Shown here piece by piece: positions 20,551-33,144 of a stretch of 64,000 bases of DNA. The notes beneath the pieces are model-generated. The model had not been told where the DNA came from. It saw nothing but the letters and a program-made list of their open reading frames with translations, and did not search any database. Location of the stretch: NCBI GenBank assembly GCA_036571765.1, contig BROE01000007.1:15216442-15280441 (forward strand), in the 5' to 3' direction. The stretch is from Plecoglossus altivelis. Taxonomy: Eukaryota; Chordata; Actinopteri; Osmeriformes; Plecoglossidae. The first letter of the stretch is position 1. Every line of letters begins with the position of its first letter. The translations under genes and the position numbers were made by a program.

Positions 20551-21936
20551 TCCCACAGCTAGCAGAGACATGTCCCCCTGTCCCCAAACTGGGCGAGGAG
20601 CCAGACAGTGAGAGGAGGTGGAGGGGGAAAAGGTGGAGAGCGGAAAATGAGGACACATTTTACTTGGCTGTAGAAAAACCTTACTGACACTATCAAGGAA
20701 CAAACATGGACCTGGTTTATCGTCCTCATGTTGCTGAAGCCTCTCAGACGTCAGAAGCCCATACTGTATTACTCCCCCTTCCTCCTCTCTCCCTTTCCCC
20801 CTCCCATCCTACTCTCCTCCTCCTCCCCTCCCTCCCTCCCTCTCTCAGCAGGTCTACACTGATTGCCGTGCGTATTGTTTCACATCAGCCAGCTTTCATC
20901 TTAGCTCCATGTTCTAGCTCTATGGTGGAGTTCTCTGTCGGAGGAGGAGAAGAAGACCTGTAGCAGGGTGACGTGAAGGGTGGGATAGATGAGTAGAAGC
21001 CCTTTACCTGAGACCAGAGGGCTGGACTGTGTTCAGTGAGGAAACCAGGCCGTGAACCCAGAGGAGTTAGTGTTGGCAGCTCTGCGCGTGTCTGCAGATG
21101 ACTGCTTTTGTTTCTTACCTGCTGGAAGAGACTGCACCAGGTTGGCCTGCTGTTTAGAAGGCTTCTGATTGGTTCATGGTTCAAGCAACTGCCAATGAAG
21201 AGCGTCTAGCACCTTAAAGCGTTCAAAATGTTTTGAAAATTTAGAAGAATGTTCTGGCAAAGATCCGAATTGATTTGTTTTGTGCTGCATCTTCCTGTCT
21301 GAGTTTAATATACAGCAGGAACACTCGTAACTGCTGGGGAGCTGAGAGTGAACCATCACACAGAATAACCATTTGCATGAACGTAAGCTGGCTAGTAATT
21401 TGCTGTGCTCTTAAGGATGAATTTTCACTGCAAAACACGAAGCTAGTGGCCCCCTTAAACTGGATTGTTTTAAAGAAATAGTGTTAATTTATTCCAATGA
21501 ACTGTACCATTTTCCCTCCCCCGTTTATTTGCTTGTAACTGTCATTGCCATAGTCCTCCATGTTAGCTGCATTGTGTAGCATTGTGTAAACCCCTTCATT
21601 AGAGTTAAACCTGTATAGCACATAGCGTTGTGAAACGCAACTTATAATATCGCTTCCACCAGCCTGAGAAGAAATCTCGTGATAATTTTGGTTGTTTTTC
21701 TTTTTTTGTGGTTATTGTGTGATGTGCAAGGAAGGGGTCGAAGGTCAAAGGTCAGGTATGATAAGCATATCCAGGAACTTGGTACTGTGTTTGATTGGGT
21801 AGTATGCTTTCAACAAATCCTGGTTTAGTACTGGAGTGTTTCCTTTAATCAGTTTAGTGTTGGTATGTTATCTAAAAAAAAAGTAGAATAATTTAATTTG
21901 GAAACTTCTTCTTCCTGTTGAGAAAAATAGTGATTA

Positions 21937-21942
21937 AATAAA
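21937..21942 (+). promoter_or_regulatory. Candidate poly(A) signal of maz
   Basis: AATAAA lies about 1.9 kb after the maz stop in AT-rich sequence. Other AATAAA-like hexamers are nearby, so the true site is uncertain. Confidence 0.35.
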
Positions 21943-23989
21943 GTTATTTTTTAGGTTTTTCTGCATTAAGCTAATAAAAAATAATACCTCTACTTTAGAA
22001 ACGACATCTATTGCGATACATCTTAATGCCTTATTGTACTCAACTGCATTTTAATTATTTTATTCTGAACTATTTTAAATCTTAGTCATGGATTCATTAA
22101 GAATATTAATGGGATGTCTTTATATTTATATTTTTATATTTCTCAACAGTATGCATGTCTATGAACAGCTGTTAGAGCAAAAAAAAATAAATCATTGATG
22201 CTTACCACCGTCATGAATATGTTATGATTTTGTAGATGAGTAGAGATCATGTTATTATTTTGTAATTTTGACTATTAAAAGTTAAAAGAGTAAAGGGTGA
22301 TCTTAGTGTCCTTACTTGTGTGTGTTAGACCACAAACGTGAAAAGCTGTTGCATCGTTCACGCGTCACGTGTGCCCCGCAGACCAGACCCCGGCGGGAAG
22401 GTTGATGTGTGTGTGTCCTCGTGCGCAGGCCTCCTCTATAGACAAGCACGTAACCTTGGCCTCTGTGACATTGCGTAACCGGTGTCAGACTTATGGCTCT
22501 GCCATATTGTGAGAGCCGCTGGATGGCCTGTAATCCCACAATGTGCATAAAAACTCATATTAATCATGATGAAAATAATATCCTGTCGCATACTAGTCTG
22601 TCTGCATCTGCAAAAAAAAAAAAAAGTTGACCCAATTTATGGGAACATCTGGCAGTTCCAAATCCAACTTTAAGCATCTCACTTCTATAAAGGTCTTTAG
22701 TTTCGTCACATGTGAAAGCATGTGGAACCTGTAACGCATTTTGTTGAAAAATATATACATATATTGTGATATGTATATATTATATCACATATTTATTCAA
22801 ATACAGTTGCTACGCTATTGTAGTTCATTACCAACCTGATACACTTAAAGGTAAATTAGCAGATTATTATATAAAACTGTGAATAAACAACATATTTATT
22901 CAATGGATAGATTTATCAGAAGCGGCTTTTATCAAACGCAGCCATCCCAACGTTGTGTCCGAGGTATCAACAGGCTGTCTGAACTGCTGTTTAAAAGTCC
23001 ACAATCACGTGGCTTGTGACATGGGCCTTTGCCCCAGATTCTAGTAACATTTCACTCTTGAGACTGTCAAGTGTGATTGATTAGTCAGTATCACAGAGAA
23101 TTCGTTGTCCCTGTAGCTGTACTCTGTGCAATGACAATATAGTTTAATCTAATCTCATTTAATAAACACTGAACTTTTGTGAAGCTACCTCAGCAATTCA
23201 CTTATCATAATATTGTCACTCTTTGGGTATGTCCCGTATTGCTGTTAGATTAGATCAGATAACTTTTTAATATACAAATATACATATACTTCGTCAGGCT
23301 AATTGTTGTTGTTTTTTCCATGCAAAGTCCTGTGATTTAAACAGGTGATCAGCCCATAGTCGGCTTTGTTTTGGAGGTCAGTCTAGACTTAACCAATGAC
23401 GTTCATGTCCCCGTGTGAAGACAAAGACCGGTCGCTTATCTTGGCCGACTTGTCTTTAGGGTTATTCAGATGCAACTCGAGCATTTCTTACGAGATATCA
23501 TAAAAGAATGAGTATAGTGTCGAACAGGGTCAATAGCCTGTGAGGCGGTATGCAGATCCTGATCTTGCGGTGAGCCCATAGGACGTATCATTCAGTCAGA
23601 CCACGTTTATCAGCACTCCGAGGCTCTGCCCTGTTTGGCTAATCAAGACAACGTTATCTCTTGCTATCTCTAGCCGGCAGCAACATTTCGCAGCCAGCTA
23701 AAACGACAAACAGTTGTTTGTGTGGTTAATATTAACTGTCTTCCACATTTGGAATAAAAGGTTGTTAGTTTTTCTCCACGTGAAGAACGGGACCAAACGG
23801 GCACGGTGTAGTGGTAGCTACCTACTGTTAGCTTACACACGCTAGCGGGCTACAGCTAGCTTGCCGATCCGGCCTCACCTCATTGGAAACCCTGGCGGAG
23901 CTGCGATACAACTAGCCGGCTAGCAGTTCCCAACATTTCGCCCAGTTAAAGATGTGGATCATCCTGGCCGATTCCCCCGGGACTTCATT

Positions 23990-24048
23990 CACTGCTTTCT
24001 CCTGGACACAAGCTTCGACACGTTGACTTGACACTGTGAAACATCCAT
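23990..24048 (+). other. tlcd3b: Probable 5' UTR exon end of tlcd3b
   Basis: Sequence ending acatccat abuts a consensus gtaagt donor at 24049. The next acceptor (gttttgcag, ending about 25489) opens the exon containing the tlcd3b ATG. The 5' end is not visible; the upstream CpG-containing bases of about 23380-23990 may be promoter. RNA evidence would settle it. Confidence 0.4.
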
Positions 24049-25562
24049 GTAAGTTCCCTAGAGCCTTCATTCATTTCAACTCGTGTTATAGAAAGTCTTG
24101 TTAGCAGTAGAGCTAAGCTCATCTTGTTTAGGTTTGCAGTAGATACTCGCTACCTACATTATGCACAGCGTCAGCGAGTCGAGCTAGGCCACATCATGGA
24201 GAAATGTCAGTTGTAGCTAATGATGCTGTTTGGTAACTAACTATGATATATTCTTTATATATATTCATACTTTGAGGATGTTGAATAACATTGACTTCTG
24301 AGGCAGACAAAGAAAGGATTAATATGCTAACTAGCTAGCCGTAGACAGCCTGTTAAAACTCATCCTAACGTTGTCAGCAACTGAAGTTACTTTGCTTTTA
24401 TATTTGACAGCAACAATGCAACTACTTAACCAAACACAAATGCCCATGAAATATAGACTCTTCGTCTACGTGATTGAACGTTGTAAGCCATCTATCAGAC
24501 ATACAAAGTGAAGATGATTTATCGACCGTGTGGTGCTAGCTATGAAACAAGCCGTTAAACAGCCGGCTAGCTAGCCTGTCTGGTATAAGCTCTTTGTTTT
24601 TGAGCAGGACTGCTATTTAATATATGCGATCAAGATAGCGCATTGCGTATGCTGCAGCTGCAGTGTATTTAGGGTTAGCTAGTCGAGGACAACTAACCCA
24701 CATGTTTGTCAGGTGACCATACAGGGCTACGGCTGACATGCTAGCCGCACAATGGGCCTCCTCATCAATGGCCGTCCCTGCCGCTGTGCCTACAGCCGCA
24801 CCATCAGCACCATCCACCCCAACTCATCTCTGACGCTTTTGTTAATTGAACTAATGCCCTCTTCTAAACGCGGTGCACTGGCGCTATTTTAGTATCGTCG
24901 CTCCTTTTCCTCAGTCTACATGATCTTAGCGTTCCTTTGGCTCAAACAAGGTACCCATCTGAGAACTAGACCTGTATGCAAATTTGAGGTTAATTTGCTT
25001 TGGCAGAAGGGTCTGGACACCCTGCCATCAAAACAGATTTCACTTGGGCATGAAAAGGGCTGGGCCAATCACCACCAGTTTTTGGATGTGGTGAGTTTGA
25101 CTGCACAAAGGACAGCAGTTGAAGCATTTTCATAAACATCCAAGATGACGTTTCTTTGCTCTGATTGGCTGTACCAATTCAGCTCCATCCAATTGCTTCC
25201 AGGGGCATTTTGCAGAGTGTGTGTCTGTTGATAACGCCCCATGGAAATCGAATACAAACTAAGAGGTTCCTGGCAAGCACTCCTTAGTAGCGATGACAGA
25301 CAAGCAGGACTGAGAGAGGCCAGTGTGTCCTAACCAACACATTCATGCCCCATGTAGACTGAGGCCTTCACATGACAGCATGTTCTTATTCCTTCCATTT
25401 CTGGACTTTTTTCATAATAATGAACACTAACATATAAAACAACATAGGCCCTGATCTACGTGTTCATAGACGTGTTGTGTGTTTTGCAGCAGAGCGATCG
25501 AGGAGCAGAACTCCAGGAGCAGACAGCCAGCTGATCCCCATCTCCCCCAGCCCAGAGGAACC

Positions 25563-28500
25563 ATGCTGAGTATGCTTGCAGCCGGTACGGTGTTTTTCCC
25601 CGGCCTCTTCCTGCTCTCCAAGCAGTGCCTGAAACACCTGCCCTGGCTGGGCTGGAACGAGGGCGATGCCGTCATCGTCTCGGCCAGGTGGGAGGAGAAA
25701 TTCAACTGGAATATCTTTCAGGCATTAAACAAAGTGAAGTTATAAGTTCCTCACTAACAAGAGTGTTATTGTCTGGTGAATATTGGTTTGTGGTGTTTGC
25801 TTGTGGTTCGTGTCTGTGGAAGGGAATAGTGATGGTTCTCTGTTCTGTTGAGTCAAGCCTTAATATGTCAGTCTGTCAGATGTAGATGTGGGTTTGCACA
25901 AGCATAGCCTGATCTAACCAGGTGACCTTTCACCCTTCCTGTCCCCAGGCTGGTGTCGTCCGTTCAGGCCATCATGGCGTCCTCCGCAGGCTACATCATC
26001 GCCTCATCCTGTGAAGACATCATCGAGGACCAGTAAGGACATACATTACTGTCTCCTCTCAGGAACATAAGAATCATCTGTTAATGTGTTTGTAAACAGT
26101 CACAGGACATGTTGCACAGGAGGACATTCACACCTGCAGATCTGCAGTCAGATACTCTACCTGTTAGCTGGACCTAGTGAAGGGGCTACCTGTAGACTAA
26201 TTGGTGAATGCTCTCATATGATTGGCTACGGTGGACCATTGTGACACCAAGTAAATTCATAACAGCATCCCTTCTCAGGAGTAAAACAGTCTGACTTAAC
26301 AAATGAAGGAACAGGGTACATGGAGATAAATTCAGTTCCTTCACACTTTATATGTTTGTAACTTGAGGCCATGTTTTTAAAAATGCACTCTGCTACCTCC
26401 CACCCCTCCTCGTTCATGTTTGCAGGCATTGGCTGACCAGCGCCTACATCCTGTTTGCTGTGCCATACTTCGTCTACGACATCTACGCTATGTACATGTG
26501 TTACTGGTACAAGCTGCAGGTCAAAGGTCACGAGCAGGAGGTCGGGCCCCTGCGTCTGGGAAAGGTCCTGGCCAGCTACCTCCGCCGCGAGTTCCTTATG
26601 GTGCTGCACCACGTCGTCATGGTCGCCGTCTGCTTCCCCGTCTCCGTGGTAACTGTCGTGGCAGCAGTGCAGGGGTTTAGTGAGTGTGTGATAGGCTGAG
26701 GTTGTAGCTTCAGGACGGTTGGCAGTGATGCTAAGCTCTGCCTTCCTGTCAACACTCAGGCATTTGCTTAACGTGTCGTACGTGATTAATACCTGAGACC
26801 CTCACGCACGGGTCGGCCGGACAGGAAGCAGGGTGATGATGACTTCCTGTTTCCTGCAGTTCTGGCGCCAGGGTAAAGGAGATTACTTCCAGGGTCTGAT
26901 GTTCATGGCTGAGATCAGTACCCCGTCTGTCTGTCTAGGGAAGATCCTCATCCAGGTAAGAGCCTTGAACACTCTCCTGCACCAACACCAGCCACACTGT
27001 AACTGCTACTGGTCCATTTATCCATGTATATTCTAGACACTGTAAAATAGGAGAATTCATACGTCTGTGTGTTTTTACACGTACGTGCACAGAGACACGA
27101 GAACCCTCCCTTTTTAGATTGCTCCCAGGTCTGTGGTTTTCAGGTCATCATTTGTTTGTATGCAAAAGCGATCTGTCCATGATGTCAGGTCATCAGGTCA
27201 CACATGCTTGTCACACATGCTTGTCATCCAGTGTGGCTCCTGCTCACTGTTTCCTCTCCACTGGGTGCTGTGCTCTCCTGCTAACAGCTCTGCTTGTAAC
27301 TCACAGCTCCAGCTGCCTGCATAAAGGGCACACACGCACACACACACCTGTTTTAGACTCCACAAAGGAAGCATGATACTGTGAGCAACGTAAGCTACTG
27401 CTAAGAATGATCCTAGGTTAAATGTAGCTACGGTGTTAAAGCACTCACTGCTGAATATAGCCTCCAGTATTTAGACTGGATTTAACAGTATATATGATCT
27501 CAGCTCCTCCCCTCCCCCCACTCCTGCAGGGGTTGTGATGAACACACGGCTAAAAGCCTTGGCATTTCAGAACCCTGCTCATGTCACTGTTTGAGGAAGA
27601 CTAGGCTGTGGTACAACGTTCTCTGTCTGCGAGGGTGTATGACACAGAGAACCTAGAACCTGAGAAGGAATGTATCTCCATGCATTGCAGGTTGAGTCTT
27701 CTGTGTGGAACACTGTCTTCTGTGTGGGACACTGTCTTCTGTGTGGGACACTGTCTTCTGTGTGGGACACTGTCTTCTGTGTGGGACACTCCTGTGTGGA
27801 ACAGCATGGAAAGTGTCTCCAGTCCACGCCCTGAAGCATGAGGGACACCACGCTGTTGTCCTGCAGCTCAGGACCCATGTAGCTCTGCATTAACTCTCTC
27901 TCTGCTTCTCACCAAACTGGACTTGCTGGCGGGTTCCTCTCTGTCTCATTCTCTCTCTGATTGTCCTCTCTCTCCGGGCCTCCGGTCCTCAGTACAAACA
28001 GCAGCACACTCTCCTGCACAAAGTGAATGGGGCTACTATGCTGATCACTTTTTTCATCTGTCGAGTCCTCCTCTTCCCTTACCTCTACTACGCCTACGGC
28101 AGGTATGTCTATCTGTCTCTCTGTCTGTCTGTCTGTCTCTCTGTCTGTCTGTCTCTCTGTCTGTCTGTCTCTCTCTGTCTGTCTCTGTCTGTCTGTCTCT
28201 CTCTCTGTCTGTCTATCTCTGTCTGTTTATTTCTTTGACTGTCTTTCTCTATCTCTCCCTTTCTCTGTCTGTCTATTTCTCTCTGTTTGTCTCTCTCCGT
28301 TTGTCTCTCTGTCTCTGTTTGTCTCTGTCTCTCTCTTTCCCTGTTAATCTGTCTGTCTCTCGCTGTCTCTGTCTGTCTCTCCGTCTCTCTTTCATGCTCT
28401 TTCACGTCTTAGTCTGATAACTTGCAGAGGTGATCCTCAGTTTAGGATTGATTTTCTAACATGGATAACCCACTAGTGGTTTCTTCTCTGTAGATCCTAA

Positions 28501-28935
28501 CCACAGCTTTGTAATCGTACTAATACGAACCATCACGTGGGAACAGACCTCCAATCAAATGACCATGTGTTTCTTTAGCCAGAGGTTATTGTCCATGTTA
28601 GTGTGTGTATATACTGTATGTGTGTATCTGTGTGTGTGTGTGTGCTGACCGTGTCCATCTCCTTCCTCCCCCTCAGGTACGCCTCCATCCCCTTCCTCCT
28701 GGTGCCCTTCTCAGTGCCGTGGCAGTGTAACCTGGGCGCCGGTCTTCTCATGGCCCCCCAGGTTTACTGGTTCACCCTGATATGCAGGGGAGCCCTGCGT
28801 CTCTTCACTGGGGCGGGACGCTCTCAAAGGCCCGCCCCCACGCCCAAGAAGGCAGACACGGATGGACACGCCCTGCCACAGTCAGCCAATGGCTACAGCA
28901 GCTGTCCCTCTGAGCCAGAGTCAACCACTCACTAG
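25563..28935 (+). CDS. tlcd3b: TLC domain-containing protein 3B (FAM57B), ceramide-synthase-like membrane protein
   Basis: Multi-pass ER/Golgi TLC-domain protein linked to ceramide metabolism and, in mammals, retinal and neuronal function (known). Coding exons: 25563-25687, 25949-26032, 26426-26648, 26860-26955, 27993-28102, 28677-28935, giving 298 codons plus stop. The start MLSMLAAGTVFFPGLFLLSK opens a first membrane segment. The TLC core includes HWLTSAYILFAVPYFVYDIY, FLMVLHHVVMVAVCFPVSV, the family-typical FWRQGKGDYFQGLMFMAEIS, and KILIQYKQQHTLLHKVNGA. A final hydrophobic hairpin ends APQVYWFTLICRG. The cytosolic tail is Pro/Ser-rich. The HH pair in LMVLHHVV is the recognisable TLC histidine motif. 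The exon starts at about 25490 after a gttttgcag acceptor, and a probable 5' UTR exon ends at the 24049 donor. TLCD3A is the alternative; sequence and synteny favour 3B. Confidence 0.94.
27700..27795. repeat. 19-bp minisatellite, tlcd3b intron
   Basis: Five copies of tcttctgtgtgggacactg. Confidence 0.9.
28103..28395. repeat. (CTGT/CT)n array, tlcd3b intron
   Basis: A CTGTCTGTCTCT repeat starting at the donor of exon 27993-28102. Confidence 0.88.
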
Positions 28936-29162
28936 GAAGGAGGAAGGGAGGGAGGGTGGAGGGAGGGAGGGAGAATGTAAGAAAAGGTGAGTAGGTAGAG
29001 GAAATGGTAGCAGACTGTGAAACAGAACTAGGATATTCCTCAAATAGTGTTGCAAACAAAAACAAAGGATGTGAGGGATTTTCATGGAAATGAAGGGAAT
29101 GTTTGCACTTTGAATTCACATGAACCATTGTCTGGCGCTCCAATCCATGGGCCTCAAGTGAA

Positions 29163-29168
29163 AATAAA
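29163..29168 (+). promoter_or_regulatory. Poly(A) signal of tlcd3b
   Basis: AATAAA lies about 230 bp after the tlcd3b stop, just before the long T-rich block. Confidence 0.55.
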
Positions 29169-29199
29169 GTGGCAGCCTGATCTAGAAGCACAGTCCATA

Positions 29200-29423
29200 A
29201 AAAGTTTTTTTTCTTTTTTTTTTTTTTTTATTGTTATTTCGTTTTTTTTTTTTTAAATTTTTATATTTTTTTTCTTTTTTTTTTTTAAATTATTTTTTTT
29301 ATTTTTTTTAGGTCTTTTTTTTATTCTTTTTTTTTCTTTTTTGGTTTTATTTTTTTTTTTTTTTTTTTTTTTCTTTTTTTTTTTTTTTATCTTTTTTTTT
29401 TTTTTATAGTTTTTTTTTATTTT

Positions 29424-29464
<41 letters not shown>

Positions 29465-29582
29465 TTTTTTTTAATTTTTTTTTTTTATTAGTTTTTATTC
29501 TATTTTGTTTTTTTTTTTTTTTTTTTATTTTATTTTATTATTTTTTTTTTGTTATTTGTTTTTTTTTTTATTTTTTTTTTCT
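29200..29582. repeat. T-homopolymer block
   Basis: About 380 bp is over 85% T with scattered A/G/C just after the tlcd3b poly(A) signal. It is either a long-read homopolymer artefact or a decayed retroposon tail. Confidence 0.85.
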
Positions 29583-29879
29583 ATGACAGGGTGACCCTGG
29601 CGGTAGCTCCCCACGTGTCTATCGGTGTTGTGTGATGGAGCGGCCGTTGGCATTAGGAATGTATTATATTGTATGTTACTTCCATGCTGTAGATAGAAGG
29701 CCTCATTCAGCTTAGTGACCCATCCTGACTAAGCAGTATTTAGTCTTGCTGGTTTCCCTCTTGATTGTTCCCCTTGTGTAGCTCACTGTCAACTAAGCAG
29801 CAGCCTTGGATGGCTCTGGCTCTGTACTTCTGATTAGACTGACCGGTCTTTTTAGACTGCACGGTATTTCTGTATAGAC

Positions 29880-30600
29880 TTCATCACGTGGTCTGTAGAC
29901 TGTGGTCTGTGCACTGCAGGCTATGTATGTCTGTAGGCTTTGCAGTCTGTAGGCTACATGGTCTATAGACTGTGTGGTCTGTAGACTGTGGTCTGCACGC
30001 TGCAGACTGTGTGGTCTGTAGACTGTGGTCTGCATGCTGCAGACTGTGTGGTCTGTAGACTGTGGTCTATGCTCCAGACTGTGTGGTCTGTAGACTGTGG
30101 TCTGTAGACTGTGGTCTGTACGCTGCAGACTGTGTGGTCTGTAGACTGTGGTCTGTACAGTGCAGACTGTGTGGTCTGTAGACTGTGGTTTGCACGCTAC
30201 AGACTGTGTGGTCTGTAGACTGTGGTCTGCACGCTACAGACTGTGTGGTCTGTAGACTGTGGTCTGTACAGTGCAGACTGTGTGGTCTGTAGACTGTGGT
30301 CTCTACAGTGCAGACTCTGTGGTCTGTACGCTGCAGACTGTGTGGTCTGTAGACTGTGGTCTGCACGCTGCAGACTGTGTGGTCTGTAGACTGTGGTCTG
30401 CACGCTACAGACTGTGTGGTCTGTAGACTGTGGTCTGTACAGTGCAGACTGTGTGGTCTGTAGACTGTAGTCTGCACGCTACAGACTGTGTGGTCTGTAG
30501 ACTGTGGTCTGTACAGTGCAGACTGTGTGGTCTGTAGACTGTGGTCTGTACAGTGCAGACTGTGTGGTCTGTAGACTGTGGTCTGCACGCTACAGACTGT
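29880..30600. repeat. 37-bp minisatellite
   Basis: About eighteen units of cagactgtgtggtctgtaga + ctgtggtctgtacagtg. The unit contains an internal gtctgtagac near-palindrome. Confidence 0.92.
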
Positions 30601-31989
30601 GTAGGAGGGAAAGCTTACGAGACTGTATTCTGTTGCCTTATTCTCAGTCGTAGCTGTTCCTCCTCTCTCATCTCAGACGTGGAAGAGGGGCTGTTTTCCT
30701 GAGACTGAAGAGACGAAAGCTGTGTACATAGCAGATGTTCAAAATGTTACTCGTCATTTACACATCAGTGTTAGTTCCATGGATTTTTTTTTGGTTTTTT
30801 TGTTTCCTTAAACAACTTTTTGTGATAGTTTTTCTTTTTTGATAACATGTTTGATCTCTTAGAACAGTAGAGTTGGACCTGGTTGACCTGCCTGGCATCT
30901 GTTTTGAGGTCGAGTGAAATAGGAAGTGAGGTTAGGTGGAACAGGAAGTGAGGTTAGGTGGAATAGGAAGTGACGTCAGGCTGGTCTGCTAGGCTACATC
31001 AGCCTTCATCAGTAGCATTCTGAGGAATCCCATCACCTTGCAACAGTTATGACGAAATTCAATGTACACAAAACACCCATCCGCGTTGCAACAGTGTTAC
31101 TTTGTTCAGTGTAGAAATGAACTTCAAAAAGGCCAACTGACTAGGGTCGTTGACTTTGGAGTGAAAGTGAAAGAGTATTTGAGCAGTTTGTGTAGCCAGC
31201 GATGAGACTGTAGTCTGGTGAGTTCCATGTATAGTACAATAGTTACTGGAAGTGCATCTCAAAAACACAGCTATCAAATTGGTTCAAATTGCTCTGTAGG
31301 GGCCGATGAAGATGTAGTATTTCATCATCAAAAAGGGACATTTTTAAGTTGTTGCAGTTTGCAGCTGACTAGGAGAGTATTATGTTTAACGATACACCAT
31401 AACATCATTAAAAGTTGACTGTAAAACATGACTAACAGACACAACAGATTTGAGCAGTCTCTTTCTGCTGTTGTGTTATTTTATTAATGTTCTTTTCAGA
31501 ACTTCTGAGCCATTTGCATTGAAGCCAGCGTTCCATGAACACAAGGCTGTTTTCACTAATAATCCAAGTTTCACTAATAATATGAGTTTCGCTAATAATC
31601 TGGAAATTAAATATGGCTGACAAATGTATATATCCTATGATCTGGATGATAAAAGGCAGTCAGTGCTCAAATATTAGGCAACTGACTTTTTTTCCCTTGA
31701 AGCTATTACAGAAAAATGTGATCTCTTCATTCACAGCTTACTGCTTCTTGACAATTGAGGGTAAAAAGCAACTGTATATTCCACTGCTTGTTATTTATTT
31801 GTAATTAATTATTTATTGTTTATTTATTTGGTTTTATTTGTGGGTTTGAATGCATTATTATGCATACGTATTATATACTCTGCTTCTGGGCCTTTACTGA
31901 AGGCTATGTTGTTACTCAAACGCTAAAATATACTCCTCTGTCCTATATGCTGTCTGAGTCTTTCATCAACACAACTTGTGAGTAAAAGT
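30601..31989. other. tlcd3b-pagr1 convergent intergenic region
   Basis: Unique AT-rich sequence. No gene or clear element was seen. Confidence 0.5.
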
Positions 31990-31995
31990 TTTATT
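31990..31995 (-). promoter_or_regulatory. Poly(A) signal of pagr1
   Basis: AATAAA on the minus strand lies about 240 bp beyond the pagr1 stop codon. Confidence 0.55.
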
Positions 31996-32114
31996 ACACC
32001 ATACAAAACACGGTCATAGAAAACATACAAAAAACTCCTCATATATAAAATTCAAGTTTTGTGAGATAGAGACCCTCAAAATCTGTCAGGGTTTAGATCA
32101 GTCATCAGTCATCA

Positions 32115-32262
32115 GCACCGCCTGTCTTGGATCAGTCCTGCTAAGGTACCATCAGTACCTCCTCTGTCTTGGATCAGTCCTGCTAAGGTACCATCAGTAC
32201 CTCCTCTGTCTTGGATCAGTCCTGCTAAGGTACCATCAGTACCTCCTCTGTCTTGGTGAGAA
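32115..32262 (-). repeat. 42-bp tandem repeat overlapping the pagr1 stop codon
   Basis: The period is exactly 42 bp (tgtcttgg at 32123, 32165, 32207, 32249). Each unit copies the last codons and the stop of pagr1 plus 3' UTR. Confidence 0.92.
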
Positions 32263-33083
32263 GATGGTGCTAGGATTGCTGTCTCGCTCCCTCTCCTTCT
32301 CACGCTCTTTCTGGCTGTTGGGGGACAGGGCTTCCTCTGGCCCAGGTCGGTTCTTCTCGCTCTTGAACAGATCTCTCCCTGATCTCAGCAGCTGCTCCTC
32401 CAGCCTGCGATGGCGTTTCATGTCCGACAGAACTTTGTCCAAGCGGGCTTCTCTCTTTACGGAAGAACGAGCGGACGAGCCTGAACGAGGAACAAGAATT
32501 CACAAACAGTTTGAAGCATGTAGACGTTTACACAGATTAGCTTGCGACTGATGGTGAGTTTAAATATGAGCTTGTTATGTCTCTTGCTTGGTAAACCCAG
32601 CCCAGTGCACTTTACACTTTATATTGTATTTTTTACGACCACATTTATTTATCCTTTTGTTATTGCATGCGCCTATTTCCTTCATTCCTGTCCTAAACTG
32701 TGTGTTGCAACAGTGGAATTTCCCCATTGTGGGACAAATAAAGGATCTCTTATCTTATCTGTGGTTGAGGGAGATGGTCTGTGAGGCTGTACTACCTGGG
32801 GTTCTGCGGCGGTTGATGAAAGAGTTCTTAGGAGTCGTCTGCATCAGTTCTTCATCAAAGTCGAACTCTGTTGGAGTTGGAGGTCTGAAACGAGAAACGG
32901 CTTTTTAATATAAAACAAACGCACCCAAACCGCACCTGCTTGGAGTTTGGGAGTCAAAGTAAACACAGAGACACGTGGAGGAACAATGATTGGAAAGGTC
33001 TAAGGACAGGGGATGTTCTGGGATGGTTGTCCATTTGCTCAAGTCATTTGGACATGGTTTGTTGTTTACCTTGCTTTGCTGTT

Positions 33084-33144
<61 letters not shown>

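Larger units (their letters stand above)
20551..25562 (+). other. maz 3' UTR, maz-tlcd3b intergenic region and tlcd3b 5' UTR intron
   Basis: AT-rich unique sequence with no coding exon recognised. It contains the maz poly(A) candidate and the probable tlcd3b 5' UTR exon near 24000. Confidence 0.5.

Noticed and set aside
29047..29256. Short plus-strand open frame after tlcd3b
   Set aside because: Lies in the 3' UTR and ends in poly-Phe from the T block.
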